From positions 1 through 64,000 of the forward strand of contig WTXI01000165.1 of the NCBI GenBank assembly GCA_022376515.1: a DNA stretch of 64,000 nucleotides, written 5' to 3'. A program made the position numbers and the translations under genes. Below the pieces are notes generated by a model. It searched no databases and had not been told where the DNA came from. It saw only the letters and a program-made list of their open reading frames with translations. The DNA comes from Lactifluus volemus. Lineage: Eukaryota; Basidiomycota; Agaricomycetes; Russulales; Russulaceae. This document shows, piece by piece, positions 48,934-60,168 of this stretch; the first letter of the stretch is position 1; every line of letters starts with the position of its first letter.

Positions 48934-49392
48934 AACGGTTCACATAAGTAATAATATTGATTACACTTATCTACTACTGGGGGCCTTGGAAAGAATAAAT
49001 TAACTGTTTATTTTAAGGAGAGGGAAGGTGGCGGTCGTGCCCTGTTTTGGTAATGGGGCGGGAGCGCGTCAACGGAGGATCGGGAAGCGGCGGGCCGGGG
49101 GGCGTCGAGAAGAAGGCACCCGCCAGGGCGCGGCGTTCGGCCGAGAAGAGTGGCCGAAACGATGGCGCATGGCCGACGCAACAATGACAAAGATCTAGGC
49201 ACGGTCACGCGAGGGAAGAATCACGAGCTCTGTATTACAAAGGGGAAGATTGGGGAAGGCGCGACGAAGTGGATACAATATTTGTCGTGGTATTTGTCGT
49301 GGGGAAAATTTGAAACTCCCTGTCAACTTTTACCCGTCGACAAATAGTTACGACGGGCATCATTTACCCCATATATTGGGATTGACAGGTGG
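48892..49392 (-). repeat. KDZ terminal inverted repeat, right
   Basis: 501 bp ending GGGATTGACAGGTGG, the inverted partner of 39942-40444. Confidence 0.95.
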
Positions 49393-49492
49393 AAGAAACC
49401 TGAGCAAGAGACATAAACCATCCACAAGTTCAACTTTTTGGTCATGGGTCCAAGACTTTGCCATGGAAAGGGTAAGGACGAAAAGTTGACCA

Positions 49493-49600
49493 TTACCTTG
49501 CTTGCAAGGTATCAATGCGGTCGAAAATCGACCGTGTGCCTTGCAGATTCAGCGATTTCTATTGGACCGGATCATTTCCGATCAGTGTTCTGATTGGCGG
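49493..49600. mobile_element. Second copy of the ACCTTGC inverted-repeat element (partial)
   Basis: TTACCTTGCTTGCAAGGTATC here matches the inverted right end of the insert at 16,086-16,249, and similarity continues (GTGTGCCTTGCAG, then CCGGATCAT). The right end is unclear. It sits about 100 bp outside the KDZ right repeat. Confidence 0.55.
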
Positions 49601-49963
49601 ATTTATGCGATTGTGTCTTCAATCGGAAAATTTGAAATTTGTTATTTGATATGTAATTTGATATGCTTACAGTATCTTCTCATCGAGATAATAGGACCAT
49701 TTCGCTCTCTGCGTGATATACTTGTACAATGCGCGGGTGAGGACGGCATACAACTAAGACTACAAAGTTTTTTTTTGGGTGTTTGAAACAATCTCTTTAG
49801 GTGCAGATATTGTACAGTTTTGAGTCACTGTTTTCGTGAAAGTGTAGACTTGTTTTAGATGCCTGTTTTGACATTAGTGTTGTTTGCATTTGACATGTTT
49901 TTGTCGACCCAGATTTAAAACTCACCTGGTACAATTGTTAAAATGAGTTTATGTTTGCCACTT
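49601..49963. other. AT-rich region after the Helitron gene, likely Helitron 3' end
   Basis: No ORF of note. On the minus strand, downstream of the Rep-helicase stop, GCCGTCCTCACCCGCGCATT (49,728-49,747) resembles the left arm of a typical Helitron 3' hairpin, but the complementary arm is not intact and I could not fix a CTRR end. Confidence 0.4.
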
Positions 49964-52900
49964 TCAGATTTGGGTTGACAGTGTGTGTAGGTCCATCAAC
50001 GTGTGTTGATGCAACTTTTCGAGCCGTTCGTCTTCAAACATTAAATCCGAATCAAACGCTTTTTGAAACAAGTCATCATCGAAATCTCGTAACAATCGGA
50101 TAGAAGATCTTCCACTGCTGCGGGATAGGGCGACATAGACATTGAATATAGATAGGCGTCCAGTTGGTGGTCGTCCCATATCGACAAAAACAAACGACAT
50201 GGTTTGTCCCTGTGCACGATAATCTGTAAACGCGTATGCCGGAGTAATTGGTAATTGTCGACGTGTTATTGTTCGTTTTTGTTTACGTCGTTTGCTCTTG
50301 CCAGTATTGGTTATTACGTCCATACGAATTGTTAATGGTTCTACCGGCACCACACACTCTTGTAGACCCTCCAATGGTGAGGCGCGAGTTCTTGTTAATT
50401 TTACCATGATACATAATGGCATCTTCGCAAGATGGACAATTGGGTCGTTTCCCAATGGAGGCTCTTCTGGATCGAGAATTATATCGACGATTTCTCCGCG
50501 AGCACCGTTTGTTATATCCAGGTCTGTCGCGATATTGTTTGTGACGAGAACCTTCATGCCTCTCGCAAGCTCGACTTCATCTGGGAGTTGTGATTTCTTC
50601 CTTCTCTTTCTTTTGTTGCGTAAGGCAACTTGGTACCGTTCTTTGAGAGTTAGAGGTCTTTGTCCAATGCGATCCTCTGCGTGACATATAAACAATTGTT
50701 CTCCTGTGGAGGCGCACAACTTTCGAACAGCATATTTGTTCCACATTGTTCGAACAGCGTGTCGAGGGGTCACCAAAGAAGCTCCTGTCCAGGGCTCGCT
50801 GTCATATTTGTCTTTTTGTGAGGGACTGATTACGAGACTTCGCAACATTTTCATGTCGTCTTCTCGCATGTAACCTTGTCAAAGATTTGTTAGCATATTG
50901 TGCCATATTGGATCCGTTATTCGTTTTTGTTCTTTCAATATTACAACAGTTTTAAATTCTTCGTAGATCGATCGTCCTATTTGACAATCCAGGGAATCAC
51001 TTGCGAGATCGTTTGGTGTATACAAATATTCTCGTCGGCTTGCTGCAACAGGGGGAAATTGATGTAAGTCTCCACTTAGAATAACGCTGATACCGCCAAA
51101 TGAAATCCCCTCGTAGTTCGGAGAGCCCTCTTTCGCGATAGATATGTTCCGTGATAACAAGGCAAGAAACGATTTTGAAATCATGGAAAATTCATCTATG
51201 ATAAGATATGCCTTGTTTTTCCAGAAAGTTTGTAGTTTCGCTTTGGCATCGTTACTCATTTTTGCTCTGGCTCTGCTTGTTATCGCGGCAATGGAGTGTG
51301 TCGTTTTGCCTCCAATTAAAGAAGCCACTACGCCTGTGTAGGCTGCCTTAACAAGTATATTCTCGATGCCTGTAATAAAAACAGATTGTCAGATTGTAAT
51401 TGGTTTTGTAAGTGATAAATGTGTTTTATATCTGTTACCTGCTTCAACAAATGCGTCGGTTATTGTTTGAATGACTTTTGATTTGCCTGTCCCTCCTTCG
51501 CCACAGAGGATCATGCGCAACGGTGGTGTTTTTTGGCCAGTCAGGTTGTTTCTGAGATGGGTTGTTATAATTTGATATGCTCGATGTTGTTCTGAGTTTA
51601 GAAGTTCCGGTCGTACAGGTGCAATTTGGATTTCTGGTTGCAAGACTGTTATTCCACTGAGTTCTTCCGATTGTTGCAACTCTCCGAGTACTGTTGCTCC
51701 CATTCCTAACATGTTTTCATCGTCTTCATCACCACTTGTTGCACCCACTGATGTGTGTGCTTCGATGTCGTTTCGTTTAGAAATCTCACGCTCCATCTGT
51801 TCCTTCCAGTTTTGTAATTGTTGTACATCGTCCCGATTGGCATTACGTGCTTGAGGTCGTGAATTAAGTGCCCAACGATTGTTGGTTGTGTTCGGTTGGA
51901 AAATTCCAACTTGTGTCGCGATTTGAACTGCTTTTTCACCGTGTAGCTGCTCTCGTTCGGGTATTTGCTTGCATAGAAGATCTTGTATTATTTCCTCTGT
52001 AATAAATAGATTGTGATCTGTGTCTTGATGCGAAGGATCTGTTTCATCTGGTTCGATATCTCGCGTTGGGTCTTCTTCGTCAATGACTGACAGATGTTCA
52101 TTGAAATCTTCTCCTTCTAAACTGTTACTTGTCTCCTGTGCTTTCGTTTGACACTTGTGAAAATATTGAAGCCCTGTTATAACAGATTTGACCCGCTCTG
52201 GAGCTGTAGCTATAAATGAATCGAAGGCGGAACTCCAGGACTCGTTTTCCTCCTTTAGATCAGTTGCCAAAGTCCTCCATGGCTTCAAAAGTGTCAACAC
52301 AGACGCGAAATAGAAGTCTGTGATGTAGGGATCGTCATTTCGTGGAAAATATCTCCCTACAAAGTTGGGAAGATTTCGGTGTCCCAACGGACGTATAACA
52401 CGTTGTTGGGTACCATGTCTCGGGTGCATCTCTTTGTATTTCACTCGAGCGTGTCTTGGCCTTCCTCGTACAGGTTGGCTCTCTTCATCAACATCATTTT
52501 GAGTGCTGCTTCGATCATTGTCTTTTTTAGAGCTCTCTTCATATGTATCGACGAAAAATTGAAGCACATTAAACTGTGCTAAGAAATCGCCTCGGAAAAT
52601 GTAATCTGACACTTGACTTCGTGCGAACACTTGTGAACGACCATTATGTTCGGTAAGATCGAGAACAACACTTTCGTCAGAACCCTTGTAAACAAAATTG
52701 AGATATGTGTCATAAACATTTTCGATTACTCACAGGTGTCGTTGATGATTCTGGATCAACGATTGTAGTGTTTTCTGTATTTGATGTGCTTTTTTCAACG
52801 GCCTGTGTGTTAATAATAACCTCACATGTTATAAGATTTATTGTTACCTCTTATCCTGGGTCATAATGGCGTATGCTTCATTTCTAACTCGTTTTTAGAA

Positions 52901-55900
52901 CATGTCTTATCATTAAAATCATATAATACTCACGATGCAATATCCTTGAGGCTTGGAAACGTCTTAAGTAGCTCAGTGACAAATGAGGTCCAATAAATGG
53001 AGCTGTATGTGTGAGAGCGATACACATCTCCCCATCCCATTAGATAAGACATGACCATGGGAGCAGCGATCTCTTGTTCCCGATTGATTGCGTGGACGAG
53101 TCGAAATATGAGCATCTGGGATGATTCCTTAAGTTGAGAAACGTATTCCGAAATCGGGTGTTCTTGATGATAATTATACCCTTTCGTTAAGACAGCTGCG
53201 ACGTTATATGCTTGTCCCTGTTTCTTTGCTGCATATGTGGTCACGTAATATGTTATGTTTTTAGTATCGCCTCCATTTGTTAGTAACTTGACATCGTTAT
53301 TGCACCGCGCATTCACAAGTACTCCTGGAATCCACGTATTGACATTGCCGTACAACCGTTTACAATGCCATTCTCCTGTTTCGGATACTGAGTCTTCATC
53401 TGAACAAGGAAATGGCGCGCGTCTTTTACATCGCATAAATCCTCTTTCATCTTCGAATAAACATCGTCTGCGTTTGCAGACGTGGATTTGTTCCAATTGT
53501 GCCAATGAAAGCTCGTCCTGTTTCAGCAGTGTTTCGTAATTGGGAGCATTAGGATCAGGTGGCCATTTACACGCCGTTTCTTTGTCCACATCGAGTTCTT
53601 GGATCGACTCTGCAGACTCGAGTCCTGGCAAATAAGCTCGTAAATTTGCCTTGATATACTCTGTTATTCGTCGACGAAAATCAATGTTCTGAAGCATCTC
53701 GGGAACGAGATCTGATTTGGGAGTGTTTGCCAACCATAGGATGAGATGTAGATGCAATGTGCCGCGCCCTTGACTCTCTACGAGTCCGAAATATGCCTGT
53801 ACTCGTCCCAAAATTCCTATTCCGCTATTGACTCGGTTTCCTTCAACATTGATGCCAAACAACTTCTCCAAGATTGTGCGAATAAGAAAGTGGAAAAACT
53901 TCGCAGCAGCGTATGGATCGCTCGCAATGTTTTTGGCTCGTTTCTGTGAATCGAGTGTCGATGACATTAAACCACAATCGATATTTTCTCCCACGAAGAT
54001 CTGTGCGATTGGATTATTGATATCTGAGGGGTTTATTGTAATCCACAAAGATGGAGGTCCGAGATACACAGTTGTCGACCAAATTTGTCCCCGCATTTGA
54101 AACCGGGATTCGTTAGAGCCTGTTACTCGGGTGAGAGCGCCTTGCACTTTTTTGCGTAGCAGTCGTACTGCGGGATCACTAATAGGTAGATTTTGTTGCT
54201 CTTCTTTTTGAGCGTGCAACAATTTCTCTTTTGTAATTGTTGCAAGTACATTTGCTTCCCGTTCAAATGCTCGCCGGTTCATCTGCAAACGAGCTGAAAG
54301 AAGTGCTTCTCGTCGTTGAAGAATGCCAAAACAGTAAAACAAGAAAGTTTCGTGCTTTCGAAAACGACGATCAAAGTATTGCAGTGACCATTGGATGTGA
54401 TCCTTGAAGCTTATTGCCACTGGTCGAGGTGCCTCGATCCCTCCACATCCATATGGATATAAACACGGATATGCTTTCTCGAATAAATTCGGCTCTGTTG
54501 TCATTTCTCGCACTTGAGATCGAGGTGGAAAATCGGGAACTGGTCGATAACTATGGCGTACTCCATACAATCCTTCTTGATTGCGATTCCACAAATTCAT
54601 CATGGCACGGAAACTAGCATCGGATGCTGTGATTTTCGACATGTCCATGTCGAAAAACCCATTGCTCGTTATTGGTATAACATCACCCTGGCCATAGTCT
54701 ATACAAATAAACGTGCGATGGTATTAATGCTGATCAAGGATACTAGTAACTTTGCGTTTTCTCACCTTCTTCAGCATCCTGTTCCATATACTCATCGGTA
54801 TTTTGATTGACATCAGTTGTGTTACACATGTCCGAGTCGTCGACAACATGGTCATTTAACACTAATTTAACACTTGGTCAATTATATCATATGTTGTTGA
54901 ACATTACTCACCTCTGTCTGAACTTTCTGTGTCGTCTTGAGACACATATGGAGAACTTTCTTGGTCGATCAATGCTTCATCATCACTATATCTGACAGTA
55001 GACGATATTTCCACTGGAATTGCATCTTCTGGCAATCGTGACAATCTTTCGTGATCGATTACAATATGGCCATAATATTTGGGATTATGTTCCTTCAACC
55101 AATAAAGAGCGTCTGTAACTGCTCGTCGTCGGACTCGAAACATTGTGCGGAGTCGAGAAAGTGAGAGTTTGCCTCGACCAATAAATGTGATTACAATGAT
55201 CGAAGATAAGATCTCCAAAGGTCTCGGCATGAGATCGCCTTGTAGCATCGAGGAGATGCTGTCTATGTTCATTTCATACGTAGAAACTGTCCCTCGCATG
55301 CCTTGCTGAAGGTTTGTTTGATCCGGTTCGTACCACGATTTGTTGTACAACTTGTAAACGAAAACACGGGGATACAATAAAGCGATCAACATATGTTCTG
55401 GTTGTGTTAAATTGGCCAACTCCCAAGGTATCCATCCGATCCATAAGTTGTTTGCAAGAGAATGAGATGGGGGAACTGAACATGATTTCTCCAGTTCTCG
55501 CAAACAGTGCGCGCAAATGTTAACGACAACTGTATTGTCGTCTATTGTAACACCCGCAGGTTCGAGAAGTAAGCCTTGATATAAGTCGTGCGCACAATGC
55601 GAGTGGATCGGTTGCAATCGGAGACTATTTGGGATGTCGTCGATCTTTCGTTTAAAAACATTGTCTTGTCCTCCATCAACCTCGCGTGCACAAACACCGC
55701 ATACATTGGAGACCAGTTTAGATGGTTGTGTCACGTTGTAAAATTCCTGATAACAATGTTTTCGTTCTTCATTGGATGGAAGTTCCATAAAAGACGTTTC
55801 AACAGGACTAGTATTAGACACTTGACCTTCTAGCCTTTGTCTCTTCTGTGCCTCTGTTTGTGCTGAATTCTCCTCTTGCTGTCTCTTGCGCAATTCACGA

Positions 55901-56067
55901 CCTCTTCGCCTCTCAGACAACATCTTCACTCGAAATTGTTTCGCTTCTTGATGTACCTGTTCGATGATTGACTGAGGGGCACAGTTGAATAGTGTGTCAA
56001 GTAGATCGGACTTCTGTCGCGACGATGGATGAAGTTTGGGTAGCAATTTAGTGAGAATCAACTTCAA
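49964..56067 (-). CDS. Helitron Rep-helicase (RepHel)
   Basis: Exon 1 (56067 to about 54914) encodes an Arg/Gln-rich region and a DUF6570-like block with Cys pairs (VCGVCARE, ICAHCLRELEK, LWIGWIPWELANLT). After two small introns, the Rep part (about 54700-52930) has the Helitron_like_N region with YLGPPSLWITINPSD, the HUH motif HLH in GRGTLHLHLILWL and the paired tyrosines of YYVTTYAAKKQ, expected to nick and join single strands. A linker (about 52690-51700) leads to a PIF1-type helicase: Walker A GEGGTGKS (about 51,500), Walker B YLIIDEFSMI, SGDLHQFPPV, and the final YAFTDYRAQGQTMSFVF and NVYVALSRSSG blocks, ending at 49964. Long exons are open with no frameshift seen, so the protein may be active. 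Exact small-exon joins are approximate. Confidence 0.88.
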
Positions 56068-56636
56068 TTTTGTGAATGGAAGTTGAGAAATCTCTCATCG
56101 ACACTCATTCAAAAAATCCATGGTGACTAGTGTGAAAGTGACTCGAGAGATGTGCAGTAAAGTTTTTTCCTCTCCACTACTCATTTGATAACGCATAAAT
56201 TCATTGCACTCTTTCGTTGCGACCCCCTTCAAAGTCTATCAAAACACGTGGTACAACATTAACTATGACTTTATCACGGATCATAATGTGTTGAAATAAA
56301 TTTACTGATAACAATAAACGAAAATGAGAATGAAATGAATCTGTGTTAACCAAAACCGTTTGTCCGAAGCACAGGATTTGACGAAGAGCACAAACTCTCA
56401 AACCGATTAATACATACTAGCACCGGATTTAGATTCTCATCGAGTAATCCAAAAATTCAAATACTTTCAACTGAACTAAATCAAATCAGATAACAAACAC
56501 ATACAGTACAGACGTACTATATTCCAGATCCGCTGCTTCACAACTCAAAAGACATAGGTAAATAGAGAGCATACAAACAACAACTTACATACATAAACAA
56601 ATTCGTGCCGTCCGCTAGTTGAAGTATCGATAACAA
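56068..56636. other. Spacer between Helitron genes
   Basis: AT-rich with no ORF of note; likely the promoter of the Rep-helicase gene. Confidence 0.45.
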
Positions 56637-57800
56637 TCAAAATTTACGTGTCGAGCGGCGTCTGGTACGCTTCTCAACAGGAGGCGTTTGATCTTTGGGG
56701 AGACTCTCATCGTCGTCGATATTAGTTAGAATCTCTTCATCAGTATCATTGCGTGCCTTAGCCTTTCCCTTCTCCTGCCATGAATGGCTCAATTTGACGA
56801 GTTTGGAACTTGTTGCTGTGTGATCCTCGTCAGAAAAGCGCTTCTTAGATGGCGTTAGTGGTGGAGAACCGGGAGAAGACATATTAGTCTTAGATGGAGA
56901 CTTCCAATAAGTCTTTGCACTACCTGCAGAACATAGTCGACAATCTAAATCAGTTCTACAGAGAAAGACCTTAACAAATTGACACATTACGAGGTGATGC
57001 CGTTGACGTCTGATCTGTTGACAAGAAAACAACATCTGTGACTGAGATGTAAATTCGCTTCAATGGATCACCCATTGTCTGTTCTAAAGTTTCGCGATCA
57101 ATGTGTCCTTTGTTTAGTATAATTAGTAAACGAGATATATAGTGTTTGTAGCATTTAGACATACCAATAACTGTCGTCAATGTGTTGGGAAATGGGAGCC
57201 TTACAACACGAATGTCTCGGTATCGAGGCAGTGAAGCAGAACATTCACAAATGTGATGTACAGGTTTGGTTTTGTTCATTGTATATTGTGTGATGTCGAC
57301 AACAAATGTACGATTATCGATCGCTTTCCCTGCCTGTAAATTAGTGGTATCAATAAGAAGGTCTTGACTTTCAATGCTGCAGTAAGTAGACGTACACCAC
57401 CTGATACCGAAACAACTGGACGAAAAGGAATCAAAGTATTGAGTTCAACTTCGATCGGCTCAAACTGTCATGTAAATTGTTTCGCACACAAATTTATCAA
57501 CATAGATATCATAAAAACATGGCAAGAAAACGTACAGTTATCGCCTCGATTTGAACAGCATAGTCTTCCCAATTATATCCTGCTCCGACAGGAGTCTTGT
57601 CATCAACCATCGACAGTTTACCCACAACAAAAACCAAAGCTTCCTCTGGATGATACGAACGGTCACTTGGGAAAAAAAAATGAACTAGTGCTTTGCAATT
57701 CCTAATTTCGTCATCTTCATCCGTGCCAACAAAAATTTCCGCATCATATGTGAAAGTTTTGGGCCTCTCTTGTCCAAATACTCGTCAAGCGTCGTGGCAT
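56637..57800 (-). CDS. Helitron companion gene, possible OB-fold/RPA-like protein
   Basis: Coding blocks on the minus strand join through short introns: FTYDAEIFVGTDEDDEIRN to WEDYAVQIEAIT (about 57,760-57,535), then FEPIEVELNTLIPFRPVV, a 62-nt intron (GTACGT...TTACAG), GKAIDNRTFVVDITQYTMNK and RVVRLPFPNTLTTVIG, then HIDRETLEQTMGD, and a last exon rich in Ser, Lys and Asp ending RRRSTRKF. Short beta-rich blocks and the linkage suggest an OB-fold, single-strand-binding role like RPA genes in plant Helitrons, but this is inference. The first codon is uncertain: TGA lies in frame just upstream of the first block, so an initial small exon is needed. The basic tail may be a nuclear signal. Confidence 0.55.
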
Positions 57801-58008
57801 GGCATAAGTCCAGTTATGATGCTTGAACCTGTCATGTCGGGTATGAAACAGCGGAGAGTGACAAAATCACTGTGCAGATTGAACAAAATGAAAAACACAG
57901 AATGAGAGGACCAAGAGGGCGACTAAGATGCAGTTGAAAAATCGATTTCTCTGTTGTTTATGATAACACGCGAGAACCCAGGCTCTGTACCACGAGAACA
58001 CGTCACAC

Positions 58009-58037
58009 CCATCAGCAATTGTCCATGTTGCTTAATG
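58009..58037 (+). repeat. Terminal inverted repeat, left
   Basis: 29 bp, inverted partner of 60140-60168 with two mismatches. Confidence 0.85.
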
Positions 58038-58205
58038 TGTGCTTAACGTGCTTAATAAGCACGTTAAGCACAAATTAAGCACAAAACGATTAAGCAGGTT
58101 AACGCCACCCCGGTGCTTGATTAAGCACCATTCTGCTTAATTGTGCTTAATTAAGCACAATCTGCTTGATCTAAGTGATGTTAAGCACAACTTAAGCACA
58201 ATTCA
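58030..58205. repeat. Left subterminal TTAAGCAC array
   Basis: About a dozen copies of GTGCTTAA / TTAAGCAC in both orientations, several forming small hairpins (for example GCTTAACGTGCTTAATAAGC). Confidence 0.85.
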
Positions 58206-58489
58206 TACAGTGCTAAATTGCTTTCAAAACATTATTTTCAATCACACAAGAATTTAGCCATCAAATGAATATATTTCAGAGACAACTAACTACTACAACA
58301 TGACTATCTATGCACTGTGATACTGAATGACAGGATGGACAATGCCAGGGCATCTGGCAGGCAGTGAGACAACACACACAGGAGGCAGCACAGGGGCATT
58401 GCCCCAGGTGGCAGGGCAAGCGCAGGGGTTCGGGGATACGAGCCGGGCATCGATGGCGCGGGCCGCAATCTCAGGCGTTCCTGGGGGCG

Positions 58490-58600
58490 GTAGGAAGGTC
58501 ACCAGGACGTGTACCATCTCCTTCGTAGGACACTCAGCAAGCGCATGAATAAGAATTTGAAGGAATAGACAGACCGCGTCGAGCTTCGCAGGTGGGCTTG
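58490..58600 (-). pseudogene. Captured NLR fragment: exon 3 end, intron 3, exon 4 piece
   Basis: On the minus strand GAAGCTCGACGCGGT, CTATTCCTTC and GCGCTTGCTGAGTGTCCTAC match the end of exon 3 and intron 3 of the full NLR genes (compare 20,780-20,850 and 30,940-31,007). It then jumps to TACACGTCCTGGTGACCTTC, which matches exon 4 about 150 bp further on (compare 11,120). The junction deletes the intron acceptor, so the piece is dead. Confidence 0.8.
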
Positions 58601-58679
58601 AACACAGGCAACGGACACTGGAACGAGCGGCTCTGGCTCGACGTGGAGATGAAACCACCTGGGTTACCACACAGGCTCG

Positions 58680-59030
58680 AAGCGAGCACGTTCGTGAAGG
58701 GCTTGCCGAAGCGGTCCCAGCACTTGCCGCGTTCCACACGCGAACTGCGTGATCATCCGAGGCCGATGCAATGTGCCACCCGTCTGGCGAAAATGCCACA
58801 GAGTTGTGTGTCCAGTAAAGGGGTCTGCTACGATGTGTCTTGTCGTTGCGTCCCACATGCGAATCGTGTAATCGTCCGACGCCGATGCGATATGCTGCCC
58901 ACCTGGCGAGAAAGCAACGCAATTGACCGAATCGGTGTGTCCATAAAATGGGCCGGCCACGATCTCTCCCGTTATGGCATCCCACACGCTGATCATGTCA
59001 TCAAATGAGGCCGATGCGACGCGCTGCGCG
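58680..59030 (-). pseudogene. Captured NLR fragment: about three WD40 repeats
   Basis: Reads RVASASFDDMISVWDAITGE, GHTDSVNCVAFSPGGQHIAS, DDYTIRMWDATTRH and, after a frameshift in the middle of a repeat, NSVAFSPDGWHIASASDDHA. This is the same WD40 type as the four NLR genes but with a spacing error. A proline-rich ORF (59,412-59,047) runs into it in a different frame, so a chimeric transcript is conceivable. Confidence 0.85.
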
Positions 59031-59637
59031 GCACGGGTGAGACGGGTCAAAGTTCTTGTTGCGGCCTTGATGTCGGATGCGTGCGAGTAGGACATGGGCG
59101 GCGAGCGGGCAGGTGAATGGGTGAGCAGAGCAGGATAAGACAGGTGACACACATTTTGGACAGCGTCTGTCCGCTGCGTAGCAAGGGATGGCCCGGAGTA
59201 GGCCTGGTCGTCGGATGGCCGTCGCTCGTGGGAGGTGCCGTAGATCCGGCACCGCTAGATGTAGAAGTAGCGCGAGGACGACGGGGAGGCAGAGGAGGAC
59301 CAGGTGGAGGGGCATAACGAGGCTGATAAGGAGGAGACTGACGATGCCCAGTTGTAGTTGTGGAAGGTGGAGTAGTACCCGCAGCATAAAACTCTCGGGA
59401 GAAATCGGACACTTAGGTCAGGGGGCGTTCGAGCGGAGGTGGTCGCTGAGGCAGAGTTGGGGTGAGGTTTCGCATGGGCAGTGGCCAGTTGAGGCAGGCA
59501 CCGTGACAGCGTGGACCAGCCCCAGGCATTAGGTGAATATAAGAAATTACAAAAAAAAATTAGTCTGAGAAGTCAAAAGAAAATAAAAAAAAACAACACA
59601 CCCGCGGCAAGGGGAAGGCGGGGACGCTGAGACATTG

Positions 59638-59682
59638 CACTTGATGCTAAGTACCTCAGGCCAAAACAGAAACCTGTGGAGG
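59638..59682 (-). pseudogene. Captured NLR fragment: end of exon 8
   Basis: The plus strand CTTGATGCTAAG followed by GGCCAAAACAGAAACCT parallels 63,255-63,290 of the inverted NLR (CTTGATGCTAAG, AGCCAAAAGAGAAACCT), that is the FLFWLEVLSIK region at the end of the NACHT exon. About 40 bp, moderately diverged. Confidence 0.65.
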
Positions 59683-59934
59683 CGTCAGACGGCGAGAGGT
59701 GGCGACAGAGGAGGCCACGACACGGAGACGCGACACGGAGACAAAGGGGAGGACACACAGGAGGCGACGCGACAGGTGGTTGAAGGCACGAAAACGGATA
59801 GGCACGAAAGTCAACATCCGTGCCAACAAGAATAAACAAACGACTTCACAAAATTTTCACAAGTCGCAAAATTTTCAGATTAGCCAAATTATGTAAATTA
59901 TATTTGTTTGCTTAGCATGATTAGAAACCACTTA

Positions 59935-60145
59935 AATTTTCATTACTTGCTTAAATATCTTGAGTGTGCTTAATATCAGTCTTAATTGTGCTGAGCATAC
60001 TGAGCATGCTTAATGCCAGTCTTAATTGTGCTGAGCATGTTGAGCCTGCTTAAGTTGCTTAATTGTGCTTAAACATAATTTTCATCAAGCAAAATTAAGC
60101 AAAAAAGGTAAATTTAAGACTATTAAGACCACTAAGTACCATTAA
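59935..60145. repeat. Right subterminal TTAAGCA array
   Basis: Many TGCTTAA and TTAAGCA motifs, including two consecutive units with CAGTCTTAATTGTGCTGAGC, facing the left array. Confidence 0.8.
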
Positions 60146-60168
60146 GCAACACAGACAATTGCTGATGG
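60140..60168 (-). repeat. Terminal inverted repeat, right
   Basis: Inverted partner of 58009-58037. Confidence 0.85.

Larger units (their letters stand above)
39942..49392. mobile_element. KDZ (Kyakuja-Dileera-Zisupton) DNA transposon
   Basis: A 9,451-bp element bounded by long inverted repeats (39942-40444 and 48892-49392). Inside are two genes, both on the minus strand: the KDZ transposase (45353-48733) and an unrecognised multi-exon gene (40701-44480). Arrays of a short motif lie just inside each repeat. Near-identity of the repeats suggests a young insertion. No matching direct repeats were found at the outer edges, so the exact ends or target duplication are unresolved. Confidence 0.9.
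49728..57900 (-). mobile_element. Helitron (rolling-circle transposon)
   Basis: Contains a Rep-helicase gene (49964-56067) and an upstream companion gene (56637 to about 57,800), both on the minus strand. Helitrons lack inverted repeats and target duplications, so the ends given are estimates: the 3' end near the hairpin-like sequence at 49,728 and the 5' end before the unrelated element at 58,009. Confidence 0.75.
58009..60168. mobile_element. Non-autonomous inverted-repeat transposon carrying NLR fragments
   Basis: The left end CCATCAGCAATTGTC then TGTTGCTTAATG is mirrored at the right end (CATTAAGCAACA then GACAATTGCTGATGG), with only two mismatched bases between the blocks. Both ends are followed inward by dense TTAAGCA-type motifs. 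The interior has no transposase but contains NLR-derived pieces plus proline-rich and G/C-rich sequence. No target duplication is obvious at the edges. The superfamily cannot be named. Confidence 0.8.

Noticed and set aside
39942..49392. TET/JBP dioxygenase gene within the KDZ element
   Set aside because: Looked for because such genes often travel with fungal KDZ elements; no HxD...H dioxygenase pattern was recognised in the companion gene.
57661..57690. Frameshift at the nine-A run in the Helitron companion gene
   Set aside because: Counting nine bases gives a continuous frame (HFFFPSDR), so no break is needed.
58030..58205. Short direct repeats as a CRISPR array
   Set aside because: The TTAAGCAC motifs vary in spacing and orientation, the DNA is eukaryotic, and they mirror a second array at the other end of a transposon.
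59573..59839. Minus-strand ORF rich in Cys, Pro and Phe
   Set aside because: It overlaps the captured exon 8 fragment in an unrelated frame and looks like chance.
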